32,139 nucleotides of DNA from Streptomyces otsuchiensis. Lineage in GTDB: Bacteria; Actinomycetota; Actinomycetes; Streptomycetales; Streptomycetaceae. Where the stretch lies: positions 1 through 32,139 of the forward strand of contig NZ_BHZI01000024.1 of NCBI RefSeq assembly GCF_004305975.1, given 5' to 3'. The notes beneath the pieces are model-generated. The model saw only the letters and a list, made by a program, of their open reading frames with translations. It made no database searches and was not told the DNA's origin. Shown here one piece after another: positions 14,982-24,079 of the stretch; position 1 is the stretch's first letter; the number at the start of each line of letters is the position of its first letter. The translations under genes and the position numbers were made by a program.

Positions 14982-17702
14982 GTGGCTGAGAACACGGCGA
15001 AGACCGCAGAGAAGAAGACCGAGACCGCCCGACGCCTGATGCTGCTGGACGGCCATTCGCTGGCCTACCGGGCGTTCTTCGCGCTGCCGGCGGAGAACTT
15101 CACCACCGCCGTGGGTCAGCCCACCAACGCCATCTACGGCTTCACCTCCATGCTGGCCAACACCGTGCGTGACGAGGCGCCGACCCACCTCGCCGTCGCG
15201 TTCGACGTCTCCCGCAAGACCTGGCGTTCCGAGCGGTTCCCGGAGTACAAGGCGACCCGCTCCGCCACCCCGGACGCCTTCCGCGGCCAGGTGGAGCTGA
15301 TCGGTGAGCTGCTGGACGCCATGGCGGTACGGCGGTTCGCCGTCGACGGCTTCGAGGCCGACGACGTCATCGCCACCCTCGCCACCCAGGCCGCGGCCGA
15401 CGGCTTCGAGGTGCTGATCGTCACCGGCGACCGCGACAACTTCCAGCTGGTGACCGAGAACGTCACCGTCCTCTACCCCACCAAGGGCGTGTCCGAGCTG
15501 ACCCGGTTCACCCCGGGGAAGATCGAGGAGAAGTACGGTCTGCGTCCGGACCAGTACCCGGACTTCGCGGCCCTGCGCGGCGACCCCTCGGACAACCTCC
15601 CCGGTATCCCGGGGGTGGGAGAGAAGACGGCGACCAAGTGGATCAGCCAGTTCGGCTCGCTCGCCGAGCTGCTGGAGCGGGCCGACGAGGTCAAGGGCAA
15701 GGCCGGCCAGAACCTCCGGGACCACCTGGAGTCGGTGCGGCTCAACCGTGAGCTGACCGAGATGGTCCGGGACGTCGAGCTGCCCGCCGGCCCCGCCGAG
15801 CTGGAGCGCGCCGCCTACGACCGGGACGCGGTCACCGTGATGCTGGACTCCCTGGAGTTCCGCAACCAGAACCTCCGCGAGCGGCTGTTCGCCATGGACC
15901 CGTCCGGTGTGGCCGAGGAGGCCGCCGCCCCCGCCGACGGTGTCGAGGTCGACGGCTCGGTCCTGGCCACCGGCGGGCTCGCCCCCTGGCTGGACGAGCA
16001 CGCCGACGTCCCGCTGGGGCTCGCCACCGTCGACACCTGGGCGCTGGGCACCGGCTCGGTGCACGCCGTCGCCCTGGCCACCGCCGACGGGCCCGCGGCC
16101 TGGTTCGACCCCGCCGAACTGGACGAGGCGGACGACCGGGCCTTCGCCGCCTGGATCGCCGACGCCGCCCGGCCGAAGGTCGTGCACGGCGCCAAGCAGA
16201 CGCAGCGGGTCTTCGCCGACCACGGCTGGGGAGTCGCCGGCGTCACCATGGACACCGCCCTGGCCGCCTACCTGGTGCAGCCCGGTCGCCGCTCCTTCGC
16301 GCTGGACGGCCTGAGCGTGGAGTTCCTCGCCCGCGAGCTGGCCCCCGCCGCCACCGCCGACGGGCAGCTGGCCTTCGGCGCCGACGACGCGGCCGAGGCC
16401 ACCGCCCTGATGCAGCAGGCCCGTACCGTCCTCGATCTGGGCACCGCGCTGGAACACCGGCTGCGCGACGTCGGCGCGCTGGAGCTGCTGCACGACATCG
16501 AGCTGCCCACCTCCGAACTGCTCGCCCGGATGGAGCGCTCCGGCATCGCCGCCGACCGCGGCTGGTTCACCGGGCTGGAGCAGCGGTTCGCCGCCGCCGT
16601 CCAGGAGTCGGTCGAGGCGGCGCACGCCTCCGTCGGCCACGAGTTCAACCTCGGCTCTCCGAAGCAGCTCCAGGAGGTGCTCTTCGGCGAGCTGAACCTC
16701 CCCAAGACCAAGAAGACCAAGACCGGCTACACCACGGACGCCGACGCCCTGGCCTGGCTGGCGACCCAGACCGACCACGAGCTGCCGGTGCTGATGCTGC
16801 GCCACCGCGAGCAGGCCAGGCTCCGCACCACGGTCGAGGGGCTGATCAAGACGGTCGCCCCCGACGGCCGCATCCACACCAGCTTCAGCCAGACCGTGGC
16901 GGCCACCGGCCGTCTCTCCTCGACCGACCCCAACCTCCAGAACGTCCCGATCCGCACCGACGAGGGCCGTGCCATCCGCCGCGGCTTCGTGGTGGGGGAG
17001 GGGTACGAGGCGCTGCTCACCGCCGACTACAGCCAGATCGAGCTGCGGGTGATGGCCCACCTCTCCGAGGACGAGGGTCTGCTGGAGGCGTTCACCTCCG
17101 GCGAGGACCTCCACGACACCGTCGCGTCCCAGGTCTTCGGCGTCCCGCGCGAGCAGGTCGACCCGGAGATGCGGCGCAAGATCAAGGCGATGAGCTACGG
17201 GCTGGCCTACGGCCTGTCCGCGTTCGGCCTCTCCCAGCAGCTCTCCGTGAGCCCCGAGGAGGCGCGGAGGCTGATGGACACCTACTTCGAGCGGTTCGGC
17301 GGCGTCCGCGACTACCTGCACCGGGTGGTGCAGGAGGCGACCGGCGTCGGCTACACCCAGACCCTCCTCGGCCGCCGCCGCTATCTCCCGGACCTCACCA
17401 GCTCCAACCGCCAGCGTCGTGAGATGGCGGAGCGGATGGCACTCAACGCGCCCATCCAGGGCACGGCGGCCGACATCGTGAAGATCGCCATGCTGCGGGT
17501 CGACGCCGCGCTGAGCGCGGAGAAGCTCAGCTCGCGGCTGCTGCTCCAGGTGCACGACGAGATCGTGCTGGAACTGGCGCCGGGCGAGCGTGAGGCGGTG
17601 GAGACCCTGGTCCGCCGGGAGATGGCGGGCGCGGTGGAGCTCCGGGCACCGCTCGACGTCTCGGTGGGGGTCGGCGACACCTGGGAGACGGCCGCGCACT
17701 GA
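14982..17702 (+). CDS. polA: DNA polymerase I
   Basis: The 906-residue enzyme fills gaps and removes RNA primers during replication and repair. The 5' nuclease domain (about 19-310) starts at RRLMLLDGHSLAYRAFFALP and includes the helix-hairpin-helix GDPSDNLPGIPGVGEKTATKW. A 3'-5' exonuclease-like domain (about 330-510) lacks the DxE metal residues of E. coli (the strand reads LATVDTWALG), so proofreading is probably absent, as in other actinobacterial PolA. The polymerase domain carries motif A DYSQIELR (D682), motif B RRKIKAMSYGLAYG (731 onward) and motif C QVHDEIVLE (D859). I chose GTG 14982, with GGGAGG 9 nt upstream; an ATG at 14973 abuts that ribosome site. Confidence 0.96.
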   Translation: MAENTAKTAEKKTETARRLMLLDGHSLAYRAFFALPAENFTTAVGQPTNAIYGFTSMLANTVRDEAPTHLAVAFDVSRKTWRSERFPEYKATRSATPDAFRGQVELIGELLDAMAVRRFAVDGFEADDVIATLATQAAADGFEVLIVTGDRDNFQLVTENVTVLYPTKGVSELTRFTPGKIEEKYGLRPDQYPDFAALRGDPSDNLPGIPGVGEKTATKWISQFGSLAELLERADEVKGKAGQNLRDHLESVRLNRELTEMVRDVELPAGPAELERAAYDRDAVTVMLDSLEFRNQNLRERLFAMDPSGVAEEAAAPADGVEVDGSVLATGGLAPWLDEHADVPLGLATVDTWALGTGSVHAVALATADGPAAWFDPAELDEADDRAFAAWIADAARPKVVHGAKQTQRVFADHGWGVAGVTMDTALAAYLVQPGRRSFALDGLSVEFLARELAPAATADGQLAFGADDAAEATALMQQARTVLDLGTALEHRLRDVGALELLHDIELPTSELLARMERSGIAADRGWFTGLEQRFAAAVQESVEAAHASVGHEFNLGSPKQLQEVLFGELNLPKTKKTKTGYTTDADALAWLATQTDHELPVLMLRHREQARLRTTVEGLIKTVAPDGRIHTSFSQTVAATGRLSSTDPNLQNVPIRTDEGRAIRRGFVVGEGYEALLTADYSQIELRVMAHLSEDEGLLEAFTSGEDLHDTVASQVFGVPREQVDPEMRRKIKAMSYGLAYGLSAFGLSQQLSVSPEEARRLMDTYFERFGGVRDYLHRVVQEATGVGYTQTLLGRRRYLPDLTSSNRQRREMAERMALNAPIQGTAADIVKIAMLRVDAALSAEKLSSRLLLQVHDEIVLELAPGEREAVETLVRREMAGAVELRAPLDVSVGVGDTWETAAH

Positions 17703-17712
17703 CGGGCCGAAC

Positions 17713-17741
17713 GCGTGGGCGCCCGGTCCGGGTGCCCACGC
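17713..17741 (+). terminator. Terminator of polA
   Basis: GCGTGGGC and GCCCACGC form the base of a stem that continues through a G-T pair and four more G-C pairs to a 3-nt loop, about 13 bp in all. It begins 10 nt after the stop codon. Confidence 0.75.
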
Positions 17742-17871
17742 CGGCCGTCGTCCGGCGATACGGGTGTGCGGGACGTCGACCGGAGGTGCCGGACGTCACT
17801 CCTGAGGGGCTGTTGGTGTCCGAAGGGGCCGTAATTGCGTCGTTTGCTGCGCTCGTGCGGCGAAGCGCGCA

Positions 17872-17900
17872 TTGACCGGGGTCCGATGCGCCCGTATGCT
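17872..17900 (+). promoter_or_regulatory. Strong vegetative promoter of rpsA
   Basis: TTGACC (17872-17877), a 17-bp spacer and TATGCT (17895-17900) match the major actinomycete sigma (HrdB) consensus very closely. It is the best promoter in the window. Transcription would start near 17907 and give a leader of about 210 nt for rpsA. Confidence 0.75.
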
Positions 17901-17906
17901 ATAAGA

Positions 17907-18116
17907 CGCGCTGCGGGCTTGCGTGCCTCAGACGGAGCAGGCCGCGCTCGCATCTGTTGTATGTCCCTCGGTTGTCGAGGTGCTTCCTGGGTCTTCCGGT
18001 TCCGCCGGAGACCCGTCGGGGAGCGCTTCTTGGGCTGTCTGGCTTCGGCGGTGCGAAAAGGGCCCACGGCGTGGTAGTGCCTACGATTCTTTGTCCGTAC
18101 CGGAGCCCTTTACCAC
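17907..18116 (+). promoter_or_regulatory. Long rpsA 5' leader with a hairpin
   Basis: No gene is credible in this stretch or in the 130 bp before the promoter. The leader contains a stem at 17989-18014: GGGTCT and CCGG pair with CCGG and AGACCC around a TTCCG loop, with one bulged T. A second -10-like box TACGAT is at 18082-18087. The ribosome site GGAG (18102-18105) is 11 nt from the ATG, which is rather far. A long structured leader fits ribosomal protein autoregulation, but the mechanism is inferred. Confidence 0.45.
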
Positions 18117-19643
18117 ATGACGAGCAGCACCGAGAGCACCGTGACCACCCCGCAGGTTGCGGTAAACGACATCGGTTCCGAGGAAGACTTCCTCGCCGCG
18201 ATCGACGAGACGATCAAGTACTTCAACGACGGCGACATCGTCGACGGCGTCATCGTGAAGGTCGACCGGGACGAGGTCCTGCTCGACATCGGTTACAAGA
18301 CCGAGGGCGTCATCCCTTCCCGCGAGCTGTCGATCAAGCACGACGTCGACCCCAACGAGGTCGTCGCCGTCGGTGACGAGATCGAAGCCCTTGTCCTCCA
18401 GAAGGAAGACAAGGAAGGCCGCCTGATCCTCTCGAAGAAGCGCGCCCAGTACGAGCGCGCCTGGGGAACCATCGAGAAGATCAAGGAAGAGGACGGCATC
18501 GTCACCGGTACCGTCATCGAGGTCGTCAAGGGTGGTCTCATCCTCGACATCGGCCTCCGCGGCTTCCTCCCGGCCTCCCTGGTCGAGATGCGCCGCGTGC
18601 GCGACCTCCAGCCCTATGTGGGCAAGGAGCTCGAGGCCAAGATCATCGAGCTGGACAAGAACCGCAACAACGTGGTCCTGTCCCGCCGTGCCTGGCTGGA
18701 GCAGACCCAGAGCGAGGTCCGTCAGACCTTCCTCACCACCCTCCAGAAGGGTCAGGTGCGCTCCGGCGTCGTCTCCTCCATCGTCAACTTCGGTGCCTTC
18801 GTGGACCTGGGTGGCGTGGACGGTCTGGTGCACGTCTCCGAGCTGTCCTGGAAGCACATCGACCACCCCTCCGAGGTCGTCGAGGTCGGCCAGGAGGTCA
18901 CGGTCGAGGTCCTGGACGTCGACATGGACCGCGAGCGCGTCTCCCTGTCGCTCAAGGCGACCCAGGAAGACCCGTGGCAGCAGTTCGCCCGGACCCACCA
19001 GATCGGGCAGGTCGTGCCCGGCAAGGTCACCAAGCTGGTGCCGTTCGGTGCGTTCGTCCGTGTGGACGAGGGCATCGAGGGTCTGGTCCACATCTCCGAG
19101 CTGGCCGAGCGCCACGTGGAGATCCCGGAGCAGGTCGTCCAGGTCAACGACGAGATCTTCGTCAAGGTCATCGACATCGACCTGGAGCGTCGCCGGATCA
19201 GCCTCTCGCTGAAGCAGGCGAACGAGAACTTCGGCGCCGACCCGATGGCCGTCGACTTCGACCCGACCCTGTACGGCATGGCGGCGTCCTACGACGACCA
19301 GGGCAACTACATCTACCCCGAGGGCTTCGACCCCGAGGCCAACGACTGGCTCGAGGGGTACGACAAGCAGCGCGAGGAGTGGGAGCGCCAGTACGCCGAG
19401 GCGCAGGTCCGCTTCGAGCAGCACCAGGCGCAGGTCATCAAGTCCCGCGAGGCGGACGCCCAGGCCGAGGCCGAGGGTGCTTCCACCGGCGGCGGCAGCG
19501 CCCCGGCCGGCGGTTCGTCCGGCGGCGGTGCGTCCTCCGGCGGCGGCTCGTACTCCTCCGCGTCCAGCGAGGACTCGGGCGCGCTGGCTTCGGACGAGGC
19601 CCTGGCCGCGCTCCGTGAGAAGCTGGCCGGCGGCCAGAGCTGA
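18117..19643 (+). CDS. rpsA: 30S ribosomal protein S1
   Basis: S1 binds mRNA on the small ribosomal subunit and helps initiation. The 508-residue protein has four S1 OB-fold repeats at roughly 38-108, 125-195, 208-280 and 295-365; repeats three and four carry the clear FGAFV-GLVHISELS-type pattern. This four-repeat form is usual in actinobacteria, against six in E. coli. After about residue 380 comes a charged, Gln/Glu-rich helix, then a Gly/Ser-rich stretch (about 458-485) that is surely flexible, then a short Ala/Leu helix at the end. The start is supported by the leader and by the MTSSTEST opening common in streptomycetes. Confidence 0.97.
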   Translation: MTSSTESTVTTPQVAVNDIGSEEDFLAAIDETIKYFNDGDIVDGVIVKVDRDEVLLDIGYKTEGVIPSRELSIKHDVDPNEVVAVGDEIEALVLQKEDKEGRLILSKKRAQYERAWGTIEKIKEEDGIVTGTVIEVVKGGLILDIGLRGFLPASLVEMRRVRDLQPYVGKELEAKIIELDKNRNNVVLSRRAWLEQTQSEVRQTFLTTLQKGQVRSGVVSSIVNFGAFVDLGGVDGLVHVSELSWKHIDHPSEVVEVGQEVTVEVLDVDMDRERVSLSLKATQEDPWQQFARTHQIGQVVPGKVTKLVPFGAFVRVDEGIEGLVHISELAERHVEIPEQVVQVNDEIFVKVIDIDLERRRISLSLKQANENFGADPMAVDFDPTLYGMAASYDDQGNYIYPEGFDPEANDWLEGYDKQREEWERQYAEAQVRFEQHQAQVIKSREADAQAEAEGASTGGGSAPAGGSSGGGASSGGGSYSSASSEDSGALASDEALAALREKLAGGQS

Positions 19644-19683
19644 TCACCGGCTGCCTTCGGGCAGACGTGCACTGAGCGGCACA

Positions 19684-19717
19684 TCGGCCCCCGCGACCAT
19701 CAGGTCGCGGGGGCCGA
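19684..19717 (+). terminator. Strong terminator of rpsA
   Basis: A perfect 15-bp stem (arms 19684-19698 and 19703-19717) with loop ATCA lies 40 bp after the stop. A small CTGCC-TTC-GGGCAG hairpin precedes it. Confidence 0.85.
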
Positions 19718-19855
19718 CGCGTTTCCGCGCCCGGCCCGGGGTACCCGGCCGGGCGCGGCGCGCGCTCCAGCCGCTACTCTCTGGCGTGCCCGGGAATGCG
19801 ATCACCCCGATCGGCGTTGCCCGGACACAGAACGAAGTGGAAGGGGTGCGGCGCG

Positions 19856-21127
19856 GTGCGCGATCCGCAGGAGATGTACGCGTGGGATCCCGAGGGCCTG
19901 CGGCAGGCCGAGGCGGCCGCGTCCGGTCCGGATGCCGCCGGGCTCGTCATGATCTACCACTTCAACGGCTTCATCGACGCCGGTGAGGCGGGGGCGGCGC
20001 TCGTCGAGCAGCTGCTCGACGCCGACGGCGACGCCGCGCACGCCGACAGCGGTGAGGGACTCGCCCCCGACCTCGACACCGCGCCCGCCGAAGCGGCCGG
20101 GACCGGGAGCGACCAGGACTCCGGGGACGTGCCCGCCGCAGCTTCGGCGGCGCCTCCGATCTCCCCGGTCACGCCCGTGCCCCTCTCGCCGGACGGCGAC
20201 CCGGAGGGAGCGCTCCAGCACGACGCCGGTGCCACCGCCGGGGACGACGACAGCGACGCCGGGGACGACAGCGACGCGGCGGAGGTGCCCGAGGACGACC
20301 GGGCCACGGGCGGAGCCGGCGCGGAACGGCCCGGTATCGTCGTCGCCCGCTTCGACCACGACCGCCTGGTCGACTACCGCGCCCGCCGGCCCGCCATGAC
20401 CTTCCGGCGTGACCGCTGGGAGAGCTACGAGACGCCCCGGCTGGAGCTGCGGCTGCTCACGGACGCCACCGGCCAGCCCTACCTGCTGCTGAGCGGTCCC
20501 GAGCCCGATGTCGAGTGGGAGAGCTTCACCGCCGCGGTGGAGCAGATCACCCGCCGGCTGAGCGTGCGGCTGGCGCTGACCTTCCACGGCATCCCGATGG
20601 GGGTTCCGCACACCCGGCCGGTGGGCCTGACCCCGCACGGCAACCGCGTCGACCTGGTGCCGGCGCAGCCCGGGCTCTTCGCCGAGGCGCAGGTCCCCGG
20701 CAGTGCGGCGGCCCTCACCGAGCTGCGGCTGACCGAAGCGGGCCACGACGCGCTGGGCCTTGCGGCCCATGTGCCGCACTACCTGGCCCGTTCCAGGTAC
20801 CCCGACGCGCCGCTGATCATCCTGGAGACGATCACCGCCGCCACCGGTCTGGTGCTGCCGCGTGCCGCGCACGCGCTGCGGTCGGCGGCCGCTGCCACCC
20901 AGGACGAGATCGAGCGGGAGATCGCCCAGGGCGACGCGGAACTGGTGGCGGTCGTCCGTGGGCTGGAGCAGCAGTACGACGCGATGGCGGGCGCCGAGAC
21001 CCGGCGCAGCCTGATGGCCGAGCCGGCCGAACTGCCCTCCGCCGAGGAACTGGGTGCGGTCTTCGAGCGGTTCCTCGCCGAGCGTGACGACCACGGCGAC
21101 GATTCCGGCGACCCGCCCGGCCGCTGA
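19856..21127 (+). CDS. PAC2-family protein with long acidic insertion
   Basis: PAC2 proteins resemble proteasome-assembly chaperone 2 and archaeal relatives; in actinobacteria the function is not established. The 423-residue product starts [15 protein letters not shown] and shows the family blocks [66 protein letters not shown] and [18 protein letters not shown]. Between residues about 52 and 160 lies a low-complexity stretch rich in Asp, Ala, Pro and Glu that I do not recall in homologues of about 310 residues. GTG 19856 is chosen because GGAAGGGG lies 9 nt upstream and the usual N-terminus begins there; an ATG at 19796 would add 20 unrelated residues. A -10-like TACTCT is at 19775-19780. 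Confidence 0.85.
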   Translation: MRDPQEMYAWDPEGLRQAEAAASGPDAAGLVMIYHFNGFIDAGEAGAALVEQLLDADGDAAHADSGEGLAPDLDTAPAEAAGTGSDQDSGDVPAAASAAPPISPVTPVPLSPDGDPEGALQHDAGATAGDDDSDAGDDSDAAEVPEDDRATGGAGAERPGIVVARFDHDRLVDYRARRPAMTFRRDRWESYETPRLELRLLTDATGQPYLLLSGPEPDVEWESFTAAVEQITRRLSVRLALTFHGIPMGVPHTRPVGLTPHGNRVDLVPAQPGLFAEAQVPGSAAALTELRLTEAGHDALGLAAHVPHYLARSRYPDAPLIILETITAATGLVLPRAAHALRSAAAATQDEIEREIAQGDAELVAVVRGLEQQYDAMAGAETRRSLMAEPAELPSAEELGAVFERFLAERDDHGDDSGDPPGR

Positions 21128-21184
21128 CCAGAGGTGCGTCCGCCCGGACGCGCCCATCCCACCGCTGCCCGTACGGGCGCACCT

Positions 21185-21218
21185 CGGCGCCCCCGGCCCA
21201 TCACGGCCGGGGGCGCCG
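21185..21218 (+). terminator. Terminator of the PAC2 gene
   Basis: A perfect 14-bp stem (arms 21185-21198 and 21205-21218) with a 6-nt loop. Upstream, GAGGTGCG (21131-21138) could also pair with CGCACCTC (21178-21185), a competing long-range fold that overlaps the left arm by one base. Confidence 0.8.
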
Positions 21219-21254
21219 TGTGCTGTGGCACCGTGTGCGCGTCGCGCTGGGGGG

Positions 21255-21260
21255 TAGCCT
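21255..21260 (+). promoter_or_regulatory. -10 box of coaE, probably leaderless
   Basis: TAGCCT ends 6 nt before the coaE ATG, and there is no ribosome site in between. Transcription would begin at the start codon or within a base or two of it. Confidence 0.5.
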
Positions 21261-21266
21261 GCCCGG

Positions 21267-21875
21267 ATGCTGACTGTGGGACTGACCGGAGGAATCGGCG
21301 CGGGCAAGAGCACCGTGGTGCGGCTGCTCGCCGAGCACGGTGCGGTGGTGATCGACGCCGACGTGGTGGCGCGCGAGGTGGTGGCCCCCGGAACTTCCGG
21401 ACTGGCCGCCGTGGTGGCCGAGTTCGGCCCCGCCGTCACCAGGCCGGACGGCGCGCTGGACCGGGAACGGCTCGGTTCCGTGGTCTTCGCGGACCCGGAG
21501 CGGCTGGCCGCGCTGAACGCCATCGTCCACCCGCTGGTCGCCGAACGCTCCGCCCTGCTCCAGGCCGAGGCGGCCCCGGACGCGATCGTGGTCCACGACG
21601 TGCCGCTGCTCACCGAGAACGCGCTGGGCGATCGGTACGACCTGGTGGTCGTGGTGGACGCGCCCCCCGCTCTCCAGCTCGACCGGCTGGTGCGGCAGCG
21701 CGGGATGCGGGAGGAGGACGCCCGCGCCCGGATGGCCGCCCAGGCCGACCGGGAGCAGCGTCTGGCCATCGCCGACCTCGTGGTGGAGAACGACGGAACG
21801 CCGGAGGAGCTGCGTCCCCGGGTCGACGCGCTGTGGGGGCGGCTGACGGAACGGGCGGGCAGAGCGCCGCGGTGA
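21267..21875 (+). CDS. coaE: Dephospho-CoA kinase
   Basis: CoaE phosphorylates dephospho-CoA to coenzyme A, the last step of CoA synthesis. The 202-residue protein has the P-loop [12 protein letters not shown] with K14, followed by [12 protein letters not shown], the substrate-site DA/DADV region. [24 protein letters not shown] and [22 protein letters not shown] complete the family pattern. Length is normal for the single-domain form; the extra C-terminal domain found in mycobacterial CoaE is absent. The nearby TAGCCT suggests a leaderless mRNA. Confidence 0.95.
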   Translation: MLTVGLTGGIGAGKSTVVRLLAEHGAVVIDADVVAREVVAPGTSGLAAVVAEFGPAVTRPDGALDRERLGSVVFADPERLAALNAIVHPLVAERSALLQAEAAPDAIVVHDVPLLTENALGDRYDLVVVVDAPPALQLDRLVRQRGMREEDARARMAAQADREQRLAIADLVVENDGTPEELRPRVDALWGRLTERAGRAPR

Positions 21876-21890
21876 CCGGAGGCCGGCAGC

Positions 21891-21907
21891 GGGCGGACGG
21901 CCCGCCC
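21891..21907 (+). terminator. Weak hairpin after coaE
   Basis: GGGCGG and CCGCCC form a 6-bp stem with a 5-nt loop, 15 nt after the coaE stop. The neighbouring GC-rich sequence offers alternative folds, so this is only a candidate terminator. Confidence 0.35.
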
Positions 21908-21969
21908 GGCACCGGCCCCGCCGCGCGCCGGCCCGAGAGGAAACTCCCCCTCAGGACCCCGGCAGGACC

Positions 21970-21975
21970 TAGAGT
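21970..21975 (+). promoter_or_regulatory. -10 box of the STAND ATPase gene, probably leaderless
   Basis: TAGAGT, identical to the pyk box, ends 6 nt before the GTG at 21982. No ribosome site lies between them. Confidence 0.5.
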
Positions 21976-21981
21976 TGCCCC

Positions 21982-24075
21982 GTGGCGGACGAGACACGGA
22001 ACAGCGTCAGCGGGGACGCCCACCTCGGGGCGCTCATCCAGGCAGGCAGCGTCGGCGACGTGCACTACCACTTCGGCGGCGACCCCGCAGCCGGAGGCCC
22101 GGCGGGTCTCCCGCTCGGCGCCCCGCGCCAGTTGCCCGCCCAGGACCCGCACTTCGAGAACCGTGACGCCGAGATCGCCCTGGTCGCCGAAGCGGCCGGC
22201 CGCGCCCGCGAGGGCGCGCGGCCCCTGGTGGTGGTCGTCAGCGGCGTCGCCGGAATCGGCAAGACCGCGCTGGCCGAGGAGCTGGCGCACCGGCTCAGCC
22301 CGCACTACCCGGACGGGCAGCTTCGGCAGGACCTCGCCGAACGACGCTCCCCGGACGGCACGCTGGACTTCTCCGACCTCCTCGACACACTGCTTCACGC
22401 GCTTCGGCTGCCCCCGGGCCTGCGAGGCCGGGACCACCGGGTGCGGCTGGACACATACCGCACCCACACCTCCGGCCGACGGCTGCTGCTGATCCTGGAC
22501 GGCGTCGCCCGCGCGGACGAGGCGGAGCAGCTGCTGCCCGCCTCACCCCACGCGCTGGTCATCGTCACCAGCGCGCACCGGCAGCCGGCGCTGGTGCGGG
22601 CCGGGGCGGTGGAGATCGCTCTGGGCCCGCTGGACGACGCGCACTCCACCACACTGCTCGGCCGCTACCTCGACGAGCGGCGTTCCGGGGCGGAGTCGGA
22701 CGCCGTCGCCGAACTGATCCGCTTCTGCTCCGGGCTGCCGTTGGCGCTGCGCGTCACCGGAGAGCGCCTCGCCGAACGCGAGCTGTCCACCGTCGCCCGG
22801 TCCGTGGCGGAGCTGCACCGGGAGGGCCTGCCCGTGGTCGAGGCGGTCTGGGACGCCGAGTACCGGCGACTGCCGGAGGAGGCGGCCGAACTCTACCGGC
22901 TGCTGCCCGCGCACCCGGGCGGGCCCTATCTGTGCGCGGAGGCGGCGGTCGCGCTGCTGGGGCGCGGGGAGCACGCGGCACAGGACGCGCTGGCGGCGCT
23001 GCTCCGGGCCGGACTGCTGGAACGGGGCCCGGCCGACGGGCGGTTCCGGCTGGCCGAACTGCCGCGTCGCCACGCCGAACGGTGTGCCCGCCTCGCCGGG
23101 GACCCCGAGGCGCTGGTCCGGGCGGAGCGGCGCGTGGTCCGCTGGTACCGGCGGCAGGCCGAGCGCTCGGACCGGCTGCGTGGCGCACGGATGCGGATCG
23201 CGGAGCAGGCCCCGGGCAACGGTGGTGACGGAGCGCCCGACGTGGCGTTCGCCGATGTCGCCGAGGCCCGGCACTGGGCGCAGCGGGAGCGGCACGCCCT
23301 CTACTCGGCGGTCACGACGGCGCTGCGCGCCGGTGCGGACGCCGACGGCTGGGCGCTGGCGGAGGCGCTGTGGCCCCATTTCATGGACCATCGGCCGCAT
23401 GTCACCGCGATCGAGGCGTTCGAGGCGGGGGTCGCCTGCGCCACCCGGGACGAGCGGCCCCGGGCGGTGGTCCGGCTGCGTTGCCAGCTGGCGCGGGCCC
23501 TGTGGGAGACGGGGGAGTTCCGGCGGGCGACCGACGCGCTGGGGCCGGCGGCGAGCGGCGCCGCGGCGCTGGGCGACGACAAGCTGCTGGCGTCGGTGAC
23601 GGAGTTCGAGGGCGGACTGCTGCTGGCCCGGGGCGACGCGGACGGTGCCGCCTCCCGGTTCGCCGCGTCCCTGCAGATCCACCGCGCGATCGGCAACGAG
23701 TACGGCGTGCTGCTCCAGACGCATCTGCTGGCCCGCGCGGAGCTGGCGCGCCGGCAGCCGCGGACGGCGCTGACGCTGCTGCTGGAGGCACACGGCCTGG
23801 CGGGGGAGCAGGGCCGGTCCCGGATGGTCGGCCGCACGGCACAGGAGCTGGGCGCCGTGCACCGTGCGCTCGGCGACCGGGCGGAGGCGGGTCGCTGGCA
23901 CCGGGCCGCGCTCGCCGTCGCGGAGGAGCGAGGCGCCGTCCATGACCGTACCGGGGCTCACCTCGCGCTGGCGGAGCTGGCGGAGGAGTCGGGCGATGTG
24001 ACAGCTGCCGCCGAACACCGCGCGGTGGCGCGGGAGTTGCTGGCCGAGGCGGCGCGCGGGATGGAGCCGGCCTGA
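21982..24075 (+). CDS. STAND/NB-ARC ATPase with TPR-like repeats
   Basis: The 697-residue protein has the layout of bacterial NLR-like STAND regulators: a short N-terminal motif, an NB-ARC ATPase and a helical repeat sensor. Walker A is GVAGIGKT (88-95, K94), Walker B is LLLILDG (D173), and FCSGLPLALRV near 250 is the GLPL motif. A winged-helix-like part follows (about 290-375). From about 430 to the end, Ala-rich helical pairs resemble TPRs (for example RCQLARALWETGEFRRATDAL). The first 33 residues are not an enzyme domain; they read NSVSG then LIQAGSVGDVHYHF, similar to amyloid signalling motifs in such proteins. No DNA-binding SARP/AfsR domain is present. It could act in stress or defence signalling; the effector is not identified. 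GTG 21982 fits the leaderless -10. Confidence 0.8.
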   Translation: MADETRNSVSGDAHLGALIQAGSVGDVHYHFGGDPAAGGPAGLPLGAPRQLPAQDPHFENRDAEIALVAEAAGRAREGARPLVVVVSGVAGIGKTALAEELAHRLSPHYPDGQLRQDLAERRSPDGTLDFSDLLDTLLHALRLPPGLRGRDHRVRLDTYRTHTSGRRLLLILDGVARADEAEQLLPASPHALVIVTSAHRQPALVRAGAVEIALGPLDDAHSTTLLGRYLDERRSGAESDAVAELIRFCSGLPLALRVTGERLAERELSTVARSVAELHREGLPVVEAVWDAEYRRLPEEAAELYRLLPAHPGGPYLCAEAAVALLGRGEHAAQDALAALLRAGLLERGPADGRFRLAELPRRHAERCARLAGDPEALVRAERRVVRWYRRQAERSDRLRGARMRIAEQAPGNGGDGAPDVAFADVAEARHWAQRERHALYSAVTTALRAGADADGWALAEALWPHFMDHRPHVTAIEAFEAGVACATRDERPRAVVRLRCQLARALWETGEFRRATDALGPAASGAAALGDDKLLASVTEFEGGLLLARGDADGAASRFAASLQIHRAIGNEYGVLLQTHLLARAELARRQPRTALTLLLEAHGLAGEQGRSRMVGRTAQELGAVHRALGDRAEAGRWHRAALAVAEERGAVHDRTGAHLALAELAEESGDVTAAAEHRAVARELLAEAARGMEPA

Positions 24076-24079
24076 GGGT

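Noticed and set aside
14868-17699. 943-residue open frame on the minus strand across polA
   Set aside because: Antisense shadow of polA, caused by the GC-biased third positions; low-complexity product.
17835-18077. 80-residue open frame in the rpsA leader
   Set aside because: It spans the strong promoter and has an Arg/Cys-rich product without a ribosome site; more likely untranslated leader.
18081-19424. 447-residue open frame on the minus strand across rpsA
   Set aside because: Antisense shadow of the S1 repeats, Leu/Val/Asp-rich with no domain.
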